NCBI GenBank assembly: GCA_008638375.1
Contig: CM018046.1
Location: 47,224,126 to 47,288,125, forward strand
Source of the DNA: Nyssa sinensis
Lineage: Eukaryota; Streptophyta; Magnoliopsida; Cornales; Nyssaceae
DNA: 64,000 bases
Direction of reading: 5' to 3'
The position numbers were made by a program, and so were the translations under genes. The first letter of the stretch is position 1; each line of letters opens with the position of its first letter. Below the pieces are notes generated by a model. The model ran no database searches. It was not told the origin of the DNA and was given only the letters and a program-made list of their open reading frames with translations. This document shows positions 46,600 through 59,302 of the stretch, in pieces.

Positions 46600-48147
46600 T
46601 ATCTAATTCAATTCTAAATGAGTCATTATGTAAATAAAATAGATCTAATCTACATACATATATTATATACATTAGTACATACAGTAGACTCATAATAACT
46701 AGTGGGATATCTAGGAATGAGAAAATTGATTTACAAGAGCAAGGGTCAAATGTAATGAATTATTTCAAGACACCCTTGTATTATTTATTGCTTTTCTCCT
46801 ATTGAGTTGATCCTTGTCAGAGTGAAATTCACTTGATTGTTTGACATTATATTACAAAAGTCAAGTACTAACTTTGTTTTATTCAATAATTTGTTTTGGC
46901 TTGATTGATTGACATAACATTATTCAAGGGAAGTACTGGCTTTATTTTATTCAATAATTTATTTTGGCTTCATTTGATTGACATAACATTATTCAAGTCA
47001 AGTACTAACTTTGTTTTATTCAATAGTTTGTTTTGTTTTGAGTCTCATGAAATCTATTTTATAAAAAAGAAGACTTATTTAATTTTGAAACCATTTAAAG
47101 TTAATAAGTAATTAGAATCGGATCAGATAATAAATTGGTGAAAGAGTCAGTTCATGATTTATCAATTCAATTAATAATTCAATTAATTTTAAAATTAATA
47201 TATTTAAAAATATAAAAATATGTTATATATTAAATTTAGTATAAAAGTTCTATCATCAAACCATTACTCAAGTGGTTCGCAACTTTCTCCTCGGCCACCA
47301 TTCCTCAATTTTTTCATAAATACATACAATAATGCCTTGTTAGTGCAATATATTCACAATTATGACTGCTACAATAAAGTAACTGCCATGCCTAGAGTAG
47401 GGCCTGAAATGCTACAATGAAGTGATTATCTTCCCTGGAATAACATACTGTGCATCGGGGGTTTACAATAAAGCACTCTGTGCATTGATTCATGCATGGT
47501 TTGATAGGCAGTTTAGACCCTTTGATTCGGTTCAAATGCAAAAATGATTCAAACAATATAGCGAATCGGTCTACGATCCAGTGCAACCGAGTGATTTGAT
47601 CTAATTCTAATATCTATAATTAATAATGTTTAAACCATAATGCCAGAGAAAAGAAAATATTTTAACCCATGAAACATTTTCTTTCATTATGCAATCTCAT
47701 ATGAAACAAATGTAGTGAGTTCAATCATATAAGAAAAAAATGGATCCATCCATTTCATTTTAAAATGAAAAGATACCCAATCCCAATTTGAGCCCTTTTT
47801 CTTCGGAATTATTTGTCTGATGCTACAATTTTATACTATAATCTAATTAGATCCAGTAATGTATTGTACTAATACAAAAAAGACGATGCTTCTATCCAAA
47901 TTATATGGAAGAATATTTTACTTGTATTGCAATTATATATATCATGTGACTGTTTAATTTTAATTAAAAAAAGTTTAAGTAAAACTAAAAAAATACAAAT
48001 ATATTATATATATAATAGATTATAATTAAGACATATACTTATATAAGAATATATTCCTCCTACCGACATAAAAAAAATAATATAAAAAATAGATGACAAT
48101 TTATGAAATAAATATTGCGAATGGCATATGCATATATTCCACTACTA
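46600..48147. other. Unit B DNA upstream of OMT2
   Basis: At 46840-47040 a segment of about 70 bp (TTTGATTGACATAACATTATTCAAG..AGTACT..CTTTG) is repeated three times in tandem. 47170-47800 has no counterpart next to OMT1, where the bZIP fragment sits instead. From about 47806 the sequence is the OMT promoter shared with copy 1. No gene is seen. Confidence 0.5.
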
Positions 48148-48155
48148 TATATAAA
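48148..48155 (+). promoter_or_regulatory. TATA box of OMT2
   Basis: TATATAAA lies 52 bases before the ATG, inside the same context as in copy 1. Confidence 0.65.
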
Positions 48156-48206
48156 GGGTTCAGTGCTCTGATGTTTTAGGTGAAGAGAAGCTTATAAAAG
48201 ATTAAG

Positions 48207-50061
48207 ATGAATTTGCCTAATGGAGAGGGAGCTAGTGAGCAACTTCAAGCTCAAGCTCATATATGGAATCAATCATTGAACTTCATAAACTCTGCATCAC
48301 TCAATTGTGCAATTGAACTTGGCATACCAGATATCATCCACAACCATGGCCAACCCATTACCCTTTCTCAGCTGCTCGCTGCCCTCCCCATCAACCCAAC
48401 TAAAGCTTGTTACATCTACCGCCTTATGCGCGTACTAGTTCATTCTGGTTTCTTTGTTCAACAAAAAGTTGAAGGAAATCATGAGCAAGAAGTTGAGTAT
48501 TCGCTCACCCCTCCTTCCCGGCTTCTCTTAAAAGACAACCCCTTTAACGCATCACCATGGTTGCTACTGTCGTTGCATCCAATTTTGGCAAAATCATTGC
48601 ACTCTGTGAGCACTTGGTTCCAAAATGATGATCCCACACCTTTTGTTACCGCTTATGGGAAGACATTCTGGGATTACGCTGGCCATGAACCAATGCCAAA
48701 TAATATCTTTAACGAGGCCATGGCTAGCGATGCCCGGTTGGTCACCAAGGTGTTGATGAAAGAGTGTAAAGGAGTATTTGAAGTGTTGAATTCATTGGTC
48801 GATGTTGGGGGCGGCACTGGAACTGTGGCCAAAGGCATTGCTGAGGCCTTCCCACAGTTGAAGTGCACAGTGTTTGATCTCCCACATGTTGTTTCTAACT
48901 TGCAAGGGAGCAATAACTTGAACTTTCTTGGAGGAGACATGTTTGACGCAATTCCTCACGCCGATGCAATTTTACTCAAGGTATATGTTGAGCAAGCTCT
49001 TTTATTTATTAGTTTCCCTTGTCCCACCTCACTTTTTACCATTTTCTTTGTTAATTTATAATGAAAATTATATTTTATATTTAATTGAGTTTTATAAAAT
49101 TTTATTGACCATGGGTTAAACCAAATTTAAATGTGTTCTAGCTCATAGAGTGTAATGCACACCATGTGCAATATTTCGAGCCTATTTTTACATGTAAATT
49201 CATTAAAGATAAATTAATTTTTTGATTTATTTTATTTTTAAATGGTCTTATCAACAGTCTAGATTAAAGATAATCAAATAAGTGCGTTAAAAATGTGTTT
49301 CACTAATTGGTGTTTTTTGTGTTTGATTGTGTTAAATTATAATTTATGCGAATTGGTGTTTTCTGCAAAAGACACTAATTCGCAGGAATTGTAATTTAAC
49401 ACAATCAAACTTTCTTTTTCAAAATAGAAATTGTAATAAAAAAATTTCACAGAAAATTCTTCAACTTTGTTGATAGTAATTTTTGAAATGAAATCTTTAT
49501 TGTATCTTGAGGATGATATTATTATAACTCGTCAACAAATTCTATCGAAATATCTTTAGATACACCTCAAAACTTACAGGTTTTACATACTATTCCAACC
49601 ATATAAATATTTAGCGAAAAATTTTCAAATTATGGTTTGACGTACATGTTTGAACCAAGTACCAACTCATAGACATAATTATTTGCTTTATTTCCATTTA
49701 AAACATGGGAACTATTTATGTGCTGATTTTGAATTGGACTGGAAATGACAAGCAGTGGATATTGCACGACTGGAGTGATGAAAAAAGCGTGAAGATACTG
49801 AAACGATGCAGAGAGGCAATTCCAAGTAAGGAGAAGGGAGGAAAAGTGATTATCATAGACATGGTGCTGATGGAGAACAAACAAGGGGATGATAAGTCGA
49901 TTGAAACCCAACACTTCTTCGATATGACGATGATGGTTTTCTACACCGGTAAAGAGAGAACTGAGAGAGAATGGAAGAAGCTCTTTTTGGAAGGAGGTTT
50001 CACTGACCATAAGATAACCCCCGTACTAGGTCTGAGATCTCTCATTGAGGTTTATCCTTAA
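48207..50061 (+). CDS. Plant class II (COMT-type) SAM-dependent O-methyltransferase, copy 2
   Basis: Two exons, 48207-48980 and 49756-50061, encode 359 aa with the same splice sites as copy 1. The intron is 775 nt. The SAM motif LVDVGGGTG, FDLP, GGDMF and K258 are unchanged. The catalytic motif is the canonical WILHDWSDE with H262 and D263. It differs from copy 1 by 16 residues: L4P, E8G, K33N, M51I, P124H, L164P, Q181K, L182V, G193V, M207V, N263D, M296L, E301Q, F321Y, A338G and Y343H. By eye there are only 4 synonymous changes. The intact reading frame and canonical motif suggest a working enzyme on a phenolic substrate that cannot be specified. The 3' UTR differs from copy 1 by a long (CT)n(AT)n run that starts about 43 bases after the stop. 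Confidence 0.93.
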
Positions 50062-50099
50062 TAAGCTTTTACTAGTATTAGTGCTTTAAGACATGTACG

Positions 50100-50104
<5 letters not shown>

Positions 50105-50168
<64 letters not shown>
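50105..50168. repeat. (CT)n(AT)n microsatellite in the OMT2 3' flank
   Basis: About 44 bases of CT with one TTC interruption, then about 20 of AT. Unit A has only a short AT run at the matching place (36856), so the CT block expanded after duplication or was lost from A. Confidence 0.9.
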
Positions 50169-50169
<1 letters not shown>

Positions 50170-50399
50170 GAATGCTAGGTATCTCAATTTATATTCCTTT
50201 GATATGTCAAAATATAATATTGATATTGAAAATCACATCAATTGAGTTTGAAAATTATTATATTTTGACACATCACACAGATCAGATGTATTTGGGTGAT
50301 GGGTCTTGGACTTTGTAAATATATGCTGAATTACTTTACTAGTCAAGTTTAGAGGTGTCTTTATTTTGGAATCCCAAATAAAATGAGTTTTTAATGTCT

Positions 50400-52190
50400 T
50401 ATTCTCAAGATATTATGGCATTGGAAAATTTAAAAACACAGATCTTATTCTTTTCATGAATCTTGATTCTTGTCTTGAATCTTTTTCTTTTCATGAATCA
50501 TATAATTTTAAAAAGAGGGGTTAAAATTATTTTGTTTTTGAAAATCTTGATTCTTGAAAAAGTATTTTTGAAGAGTTTGATGCAATCTTCCTTTTTTTGC
50601 TCCTCTAAGTTTTCTCTTCTTTTTTCTCTATGCAAGCCTTACACCAAAGAAGAGAGTGGACTCCTCTTTTACTTTCTCGCAAGAAAATAATATTTTGTTG
50701 TGTATTCAACTATCTCTTTTATATAACATATTTACAAAAGTTTGCAAAATTATGACAAAATGAGAAATTTGGGGTCCTATCAAATTAACTCCAATTAGTT
50801 AGTTAATTTTTAATTAATGACTAATTAATTTTAATTAATTTCACTAAATAATTAGAATTACACTCTAATTTGGTAAGATAGAAGGAAAAAAAAAAACTAA
50901 AATCACTAAACATATACAGTGAACCGCTTTATTTGGATATCAATAATTAGGACTTGGACTCATACACCGTCAAATCAATTCCTATTTATTTTTATAACTT
51001 AATTCACAAATTATTAATTACTATTAAATAGTCAACATCTCAATAAACAATTAATTGAAAAGACCGGATTCACATTTCAGTAAGTAATCAATTGAATTAA
51101 TACAATTGTGATATCCCTCTCTTTAATTGAGAAAGTGTAGATTACATCTTAATAATATGTGTTTCCATAGTTTAAACAATGATTTCCCAAGATACCAAGG
51201 TATTGATCTAAGAGATCTCACTCATTGGTAACTCAAAGTCACCACCATTAAAAACTTGAGTCCACTATTCTTTTAAGATTAAGAGTTTACTGCAAATAGT
51301 AAATATAAGAATCACATCAAAGATGACAATTTTATACGACGAGTTTCTTATAGTGTCTAGTTCAATGTATTCCAAATACACCAATACAATAATCCAAAGT
51401 CCATTACTCTAGTGGTTGAGATAAATCACCTTATCACATAAAGGTCAAGTGTATTACAATCTTATAGACAAGATGTCCAGTTTCATCAATGACTGTGAGC
51501 AATTTTATAACTGCTTGATCATAAGTTCATATTTTCTGTATAAATATTTTATTTATATACATAAACTATTTCTAATAATAATTTAATGACTAATCATCCC
51601 TATGGTACAAAATAATAACACTCACATGTATGATAATATGAATCTTAATAATAATAAATCAAATTTATGAAATAATAGTAAAATATCTTAGATATGAGAG
51701 CATATATTCTAACACATTCCCAAGTTCACAGTCCATATCTCATTACACATGACACTCATCCTATCACATGAACCTTGAAAATGATTAACAAGGTTACCCA
51801 CATATGTAATCTTAGTGACTACAATGTCTCCACACATAATAATCTCATTAATTAGATGATACTTACGCTGTATGTGTCTCTTATCTTTATGGTTCATTGA
51901 ATTAAGTTATAGTCCCATTATTATCATAACAAATGACTATGAGTAACCGTGCCTATGCTACCATTCCTAATTCCAAAAGGAATTTATTGAGCTAGAATGC
52001 TTCTTTAGTTGCATCTAAAAAAATTGCATACTTTCCTTCAGCAGTTGAGTCAGTAACACATTATTGCTTGATACTTTCCCATCTAATAGCTCCACCACCA
52101 AAAGTAACCATATATCTTAAAGTTGATTTCCTAGAGTCATAATCTAACATAAAGTTAGACTTTTACATATAATATTCAAAGTAATTCTAC
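50400..52190 (-). mobile_element. Truncated Copia element: 3' LTR plus RNase H end (unit B)
   Basis: Counterpart of 37950-39730. The LTR starts TGTTAGAATATATGC on minus at 51714 and is preceded by the purine tract and by broken RNase H frames at 51730-52160. The left limit of the LTR is uncertain (about 50.40-50.45 kb). Confidence 0.75.
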
Positions 52191-52215
52191 GAAATTTTTT
52201 TCTTAATTTTTTTAA

Positions 52216-52247
<32 letters not shown>

Positions 52248-52879
52248 ATTTAGTCCCTCAAATTTTTTTATTATTTATTTTTACATGTAAGATTTGAAAC
52301 AATTTTATGATTTTTTTTCTCCAATTAATAAAAACAAATTTTGTTTATAATATTTCTATATATATATATATATATTTTCCTGGTTCTGTCTTTTTCCATA
52401 TTCCATGATCAGGTCTTTCCTTTTATGTTTTGAAATCTCCATTATCAGTTAATCACCCACTTGATGCAACGTGGAAGTTGCTGAACAGCAGCTAATTTTT
52501 GGTATTTGAATGTGAAATTGAAGGCCAATTGATTGGGGAATGGGTTAGGTTGATAAGGTGATGTTTTAAGGTTAAAATAGGGATGTTTTGGGTTGTGAAC
52601 AGTCACTAAGATTACTAGTTTTAAAGAAGATGCCTACCTAAAATTTCTTAGGAATCAACCCTGAAGTTTGCATTACACATCAAACTATCCTTAATTCTCT
52701 AAAACACAACTCTTGGATTAGAATGATAACTGTTGGGCTTTTCTTATTCTTACTAGAACTGTGACTTAAAAATATGAAGCTTAACCTCTCGGTCCTTGGA
52801 CAATTAAGCCTATTTTAGACCTACTAAAGACCACAAATAACCCATTTTTTAAAAGTACAAATAAGACTATAGAACCCTT
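52191..52879. other. Duplicated intergenic DNA, no gene seen
   Basis: Counterpart of 39731-40429, with (AT)n(GT)n microsatellites near 52216-52248 and 52356-52375. Confidence 0.4.
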
Positions 52880-53161
52880 AGAGCAACTCCAACGTAGTTG
52901 AGAAGTCATCCACTTTAATTACTAATTTGACTTCAAATATTGCACTTTTCATCTTCTAAGAGAAGATCAATCCTTGTATTTATTTTGGATCCAGTTATGT
53001 ATAATAATCAAGTGGAGAATATGGATCCCACGAGAGAGGGGAAGCAAAAGTTAGTTGAAAAAGAGAGATAGATTGGAGAGAAGCAAGAGACAAAAAAGAG
53101 ATAAAAATATGTTAAAATATAAAATGAATACTCCGTTTGAATACCACTGTTATAGTGATGT
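52880..53161. mobile_element. MITE-like element, unit B
   Basis: Same ends (GAGCAACTCCAAC left) and interior as 40430-40700. Confidence 0.5.
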
Positions 53162-53324
53162 ATAATGCTGAGAACTAGGTATATGCATAAACACTATAGT
53201 AATACCCAAATGAATTTTTTGGGTCTAAAAAGTGATCCCTCTCTTGGAGTTACTCCTACTCTCAAAGCACAATAAAATAAAATAAAAACAACTATCCATC
53301 AGCTTATTAATTTTTTTTTTTTAG

Positions 53325-53670
53325 TTAAACTTGGACCAATGTCTCCATCGCTTTACCTCTAATATCATCTATAACAATTGAATATAATTTCTGCAGAAAC
53401 CTATCTTGCGACACTATATTATTTTTCAAAGAGAGAGTTACATTTGCCAACCAATCAACTACAATATTGACTTTACGATAAATATGTGAAATAGTCACTT
53501 GTAAACCTTTATGCTCAATAATATGAACACAAACTTTTAATGTACTATAAATCCTCCATGAACAATCTTGTCTTCCGAGCAAAGTGTTAATTATAATCAT
53601 AGAGTCACCTTGAATGTCAAAACATTTACCATCCTGACCATCAATTCTAAGTAAATCTTCACGTATAGTT
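53325..53670 (-). pseudogene. LINE/RNase H-like remnant, unit B
   Basis: An open stretch of 91 codons (53325-53600) reads MIIINTLLGRQDCSWRIYST and, further on, ISHIYRKVNIVVDWLANVTL. It is preceded by GQDGKCFDIQGDS at 53601-53650. This is the second half of a plant RNase H (RVT_3) domain. It lacks a start, the first half and any partner domain. Confidence 0.7.
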
Positions 53671-56420
53671 AATTTCAGGATATGTGCTTACTAATGGTGG
53701 GGAATGTTGAAGTATTTTCAACATAAAGCTTAAAAGAAGTTTTAGAAGCTTAATTTTGTGTTGAGAAGGGGTTTTTGATCTTCGAGTGTCACATGCTGAT
53801 CAACACTTAAATGGTGACATTTCGTTCTTAAATTGAAACTCTATTTCACCAAATAGTCATATTTTTTTGGTGAAAAAGTGTGATGGAATGAATACTAAAT
53901 GTTTGTAAAGAGTCACCAACAAATATATATATGTATATATACACAGCACACACACACTCAAATATGCAACAAAGAAAAAATACACAACTTTAAGATTGAT
54001 CTTTCGATGAAAATTTTCTTCTTTTAAGTTTAGCAACTCTACTCTGTTTTACCTTTTTGATTTCAGACAAACTCGGACAATTCTATTAGTCTGCATAAAT
54101 AGAATTGCAATCTCTTCTCTTATTCAATTCTTCATTGGGTATTTGAATTCTATCTTCGTAAGTGTAGATAGAATACATTTCGGTGAATCTCACTATATCT
54201 TGAGTACATGTTTGCTGAATTCTCAATTACAAATAATTTATAGAACTTGATGGAATCAAATACTATATTTAAGACAGCGTTCCGTACACGTCCTAAAATA
54301 TGCATCATTATTTACAGTGCAGTTCTTGCAATTAACATCATCTTTTGCACCATTCCAATGTTTCTTAACAGTTATAAACTCGTATATATTAAAAATGATT
54401 TTGTAATTTTATTTATTAAAATAGAACCCTTTAATTATTTGTAAAGTGCTAATGGACTCAGCCTTTCACTTGATCCATCACTATAAAGTTCTTGATCTTG
54501 TTTTCAAATTGTCTTTCGTATGAAACTTTATATGCAATTTTTTTGTGAAGTGGGAGTGTGGGACTCCTATCCCTTTGGTGGCAGCCTTCACCAATCCATG
54601 GATTTTCTCAAACCCTAGTAATTTAGCTCCAATGTGTACTACAAACGCAGACTCAGTAAATTTTATTGATGAAAAAAGAAAATCAAGAAAGTCACCAATG
54701 AAGAAAGTGAAGTGTCCTAGTCTTCAAAAAAGAAGAAAGTTGATTTAATTGGAAATTATGTTATAAACTTGGTGTCCTATTTACATGATCATACTAAATA
54801 AAAGCTGTTACCACAGAGGGGAGAAAGAAGCTCCTTCTTGGCAGTGCACATGTGAGAGATTGATTCCCCAAGGAGTAGCTTTGATTTCTTTATAGAAAGT
54901 AGCCTTGACGAGACTTGACCAATCAAAAGAGTAGCCTTGATGAGTGGGAAACTCTATGCGAGATATTTTTTTATGATTTGTTGTAATGTATTTTTTTAAT
55001 TATATTCTGTTATATATATATATTATATCTTATTAAAATAAATAAATCATATTATATATAATAATATATTATTAAAAAAACATATTATCATGTTACTATA
55101 TCGTATCTATTTAAAAATTTCTCCCTAATGTAATTTGCCTTTGGACTTGCAACTTTGAATGGCATACAGTTCAGATATTTTAATATCTTCACAATTGATT
55201 GATCAATCAAAAGGCTCTACTAAGATTCAAGATTGATAATTCCATTTAACCCAATACAAAAACATAAAAAAAAAAAGTAAATACGTCAAATTTTTTGAAT
55301 TCTATGTAATACGAAAATTATTTACTCAATAAAAAAAGAATTTTTAAATTTAAAATCGAAATATTATTAATAAAAATGAATAATAAAATTTGTTTACATT
55401 ATATTTAAAGAGTTAAAAAAGTATTAATTTGAATAAAAATTACTAAATTATATACTAATACTAATTCAAATAAAAAATTAAATAAACAAATTTCGAATCA
55501 CAACAATTCATCAAGAATTCAAAAACCCACTTATTCTACATCACCATTTTCACAAAATCTTCACTATTTACAATCACAATTTAATATTTACACTTTTTTT
55601 CTTGAAAGAAGAACATATAAAAAATGAACAATACCACATAACCAAGGAAAAGGGAGAAAAAGAAAAAGTCTGAGAAAGGTACCATAATCTGACATCAAAC
55701 AACTTGCTGACACTCACTTCTTTCATACATCCCAACACAAACCCACTATCCCATGCATGCCTTCCAACAAAAGAATTTTTTTATTTTTGGTTGGAAAATA
55801 ATTAGATCATAATCATAACCACACACCTACCTAATCAGTAATAAACTAAACTATCCACTCTCATCCTTTTTCTGGATTCAAATCTCAGGTTCATGTGGGG
55901 TCCTTTCTCTGCCCCCCCCACCATGTGATCCTCAGTGAGCCCCAGCAAGAAGGGGGAACACATCATGTGAAATGTGCAGGTTTGAAGAATATATAGGGCA
56001 TGCACCATAGCCTTTCACCAGCTCTACTCCAGTGAATTCTCCCAGTAACTAATGAAATTTCATTACATCACATAAAAGTGAATTATAATTTATTATTTTA
56101 TGGATTACATTTAATAAAAACATTTAAAAATATCATTTAATGGGTTCCATTTAGTAAAAATATTTTTTTGAAAATAAAAATTTAATTGTCCAATTTGATT
56201 CCTTTCTTTTTCGAGAAACTAGAAATGTTTCTGCAATCAAAATATTTTCAAAACAAACTATTTTTGGGAAAATAGTTTAATAGATGAATCCCATCCAACA
56301 ATTATATTTTCTATTTTTTTTTTCAAAAAAAATGTAAGATTTAATCAATCATTAGACCATACTGGAGAGAACTTTCACTAAAATGGAGCATTAATACATC
56401 CTTGCAGCTTAATTTCTCTT
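53671..56420. other. Duplicated intergenic DNA downstream of bZIP, no supported gene
   Basis: Counterpart of 41231-43999. Includes the 67-codon frame at 54545-54748 (not supported as coding), (AT)n(AC)n near 53922-53956 and a very AT-rich block at 54960-55480. Confidence 0.4.
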
Positions 56421-58631
56421 TCATTTAAGAAGCTGTTCCTCTTCTGTAGAAGCATTGGCATTGGAGGATGGTGGTGGTGTAGAATTTTCCATCTTTTTGA
56501 GATTTTGTTGGTAATATACTTGCCTTAGCCTCTCTATTTCCCTTTTCAATGCTTCTTGATGAGCTGCATTCAGTTTTATGTAAACAAATTAACCATAATG
56601 TTAAGCCTCAAGACATGTAATCAAGGTATTAGAATTGAATGAGATAAGAATTAATAAGATATAAAAATAAGAATAAAGGAGGAAGAAGACGAAAAATAAA
56701 AAGATTACACATATATAATCTGGCCAACCAGTGTCAAAGACCAAATTTACTGATATACCCTAAAATGACTTGGCCCATAAGATTAGGATGTGTGAACATC
56801 TTAAGTCACGAACAATCCCAATTACAGATCTAGCAATTTTAGTTACCGAACTCAGAACACTTCAGGACCAGCCACTTGAGCTCAAAATATAAAAACTTAC
56901 AGAGTATTCCTTTTAGAGTCTCAGAAAAAAACTATCACTTTCAAGGTAATCCTAAATTCCGAGAATCTCTCGTCAGATCCTATCAAAACAACAAGTCTTT
57001 TCCTATAAAAAGAGGCAAAAGTGCAACTAAAACCCCCCTAAGTTGAGCTTTCTTAAAAAATCACATTTTTGCTTCACTTACTGACTTGTCGTCGAAGCCA
57101 TTGTTATCGAAGCTACTTCGATGACTTCATTTTCTATTATTTTGCAGGAGGAGATGCATAGATTGACCAAGGAAGACCAATCCCCAATTTTCACCCCAAC
57201 ATTTACACACACACATAGTATGAAGGGCGATTGATCCTAAATCCTAATGGTACTATAGAAGTCATATTTATGGTTTGGCATGCCCAAAATAAATGAGCAA
57301 GTTTGTACTAATGTTTATTAATTAAGACTAGCTATAACTATCATTATACAACTAGTGTGGCTCAAAGGTTTATTACGTATCAAGAATTTTAGCCGTAGGT
57401 CCGTGATAATGAATTTTAGATCAGCAATTTTTCTACTTGACAAGGACTTAATTATACTCGATCAAGTGGCTGAAATCTGTGAAGTTGTTAGTAGTTTGTT
57501 TCATCTATTAAATAGGGTCCAGTCACCAGTGCATTATTGGTCCTAAGCCATATTTAATTCTGATATGGTGAGAGTATTTTATTTTTATGGAACATAATTA
57601 AAGATTACTGGAAAACTATGATGATGCAAACCAACCAAACAACCAAAATGAAAAAAATTGGATATAGTTTCATTGCATTTAAACTCCCAGTGAAATCTAT
57701 CCATCATGTGAAAGTCATTATAAAGTAAACATGAAGCTCATAACTTATTGATCATAAAAACAAATAATAAAAGTAAACTATTAATTTCACTCTAAATTAA
57801 TTAAGTAGGACTTTAGGAGCCAACCTTCTCTTTTCATCCAGACATTATTCAGTAAGATGATCGTTACACTGCGTCATTATCTGATATGATAACTCCCTCT
57901 CTCAATTTTCATCATTTTTCCGAAAATATAAGAAAAGTGAGAGAGATTGTAAGAAAGAGTCGCAACATGTCAGATAATAACACCTTTTCTTGTGTGAGGG
58001 AGTCACTATATATATATATATATATATAATTACATAAATATCATCTAACTAAAAAAATAAATCCCTCATACCTAGTTTAGAGCCAATAAGTATTATCCTT
58101 ATGATTGAATTTGTGTGAGAAAGAGACATCAAGAGACCCTTTTAATTGGTTGTTTCAGTTAGAGGCAAGTATTGGAGAATTAATCACTTACCATCTTTGA
58201 ACACCTTATCTTGGGTGAGAGCTGCAATTCTTTGCTTAAGAGCATTATTATCAACGTTTAGAACCAAGCGGTGGTGGTCCAAAAATGCTACCCTTGGTGA
58301 CAACACTGAAACTTCAGCCTTCATTAAACCATATATAACAACAAAATATCAATGAGTTTAAACTTTAAACTGTGCATTAACAATAGTTAAATAAACTTTT
58401 AATATAAAAAATCTAATGATTTATACGTTAATTAATTGCATACCTGTAATGAAGTAACGCTACGTTCAAGCTCAGATATGTATTGTAATTTTCTCACTCG
58501 TGATCTTTGCGCAGACTGTCTGTTTGCCAAGATTCTAATGCAAACAAATGAAATGTAATTAACAATAATTAAACTCAATATCATAGTGCATGCTTGTTTC
58601 TTAGTTGCATTATATTGTAATACACACACAT

Positions 58632-58665
<34 letters not shown>

Positions 58666-59302
58666 TATTGTAAAGAAAATTAATTATGTGCGATAATTTG
58701 TTTCATGCATGTTATGATAATCAACCTAATTAGTGGCCTAATGCGAATGCATGATTACCTCTTGACCCTTTTAGGATCCATGATCTTGTCGTTGGAATTA
58801 CTTCTTGGTGCTTCTGGATTATTACCTCGTCCGTCTGATTTGCATAAGCTTTGGACCTCCTCAGACTCATTTTTTAGCAGTTGCAGGCTGCTGATCAGAG
58901 GGTGCTTGTTTATCATCATTAATGCTGTTATGATCGGACGGCGACGAGGGATTGGAGGATGACAGAGTGGGGGCCACATCCGTCGCTATATAGTCGGTGA
59001 ACATGGACATGAACTGGTCGTCATTAAATCTATCAAAGTCGGAGTTACTTGCCAGACCCCGGAGCAGACAACCTTCTGCATTCCGCCATGGCTGCAGGGG
59101 GCTCAAGGAAGGCAATGGAGTCGCTAATCGATCTCCGGTGAGACCCACGTTTCGCTGACGAGAAGTCGAGGAATTCATCGACCCATGAAGGGTTTAGGTT
59201 TGGGTTGTTTGGTTCAAAATTTTCCAGGGAGGTCATTCTTTGGTGAGGAAAACCAGGCCGGTTTGGTGTCATGTTTGGCACTTTTGGAGGCAATTGTGCC
59301 AT
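56421..59302 (-). CDS. Group-E bZIP transcription factor (bZIP34/bZIP61-like), with two apparent frameshifts in exon 1
   Basis: Four exons on the minus strand: 59302-58759, 58534-58444, 58318-58192 and 56563-56421. All introns are GT..AG. Exon 1 encodes MAQLPPKVPNMTPNRPGFPH, NPSWVDEFLDFSSAKRGSHR, the conserved RRSISDSIAFLEPP phosphosite block, FDRFNDDQFMSMF and SSSNPSSPSDHNSIND, ending DPKRVKR. Exon 2 encodes the basic region ILANRQSAQRSRVRKLQYIS, with the Asn and Arg of N-x7-R. Exon 3 carries the zipper with a Pro (LSPRVAFLDHH). Exon 4 encodes AHQEALKREIERLRQVY. Relatives act in pollen and cell-wall or lipid gene control and as dimers with other bZIPs. Exon 1 changes frame twice by one extra base, at about 59045-59075 and in an A6 run (minus) at 58870-58875. 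Without these two bases it would encode 300 aa, the normal length. It is either a young pseudogene or carries assembly errors. A TATA-like TATATATAAAC lies on minus near 59402-59412. Confidence 0.8.
56564..58191. other. Intron 3 of the bZIP gene
   Basis: At 1.6 kb this is the largest intron of the gene. It is AT-rich with short (AC) and (AT) runs (57208-57216, 58009-58026) and no separate gene. The unit A copy is 44143-45779. Confidence 0.6.

Larger units (their letters stand above)
46119..58436 (+). repeat. Segmental tandem duplication, unit B
   Basis: A block of about 12.3 kb matches unit A in order and strand. The offset to unit A is about 13247 at the OMT genes and about 12415 further right. 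The change reflects the extra LINE and 190-bp repeats in unit A. The right end lies in intron 2 of the complete bZIP gene, where unit A breaks off. Confidence 0.9.
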
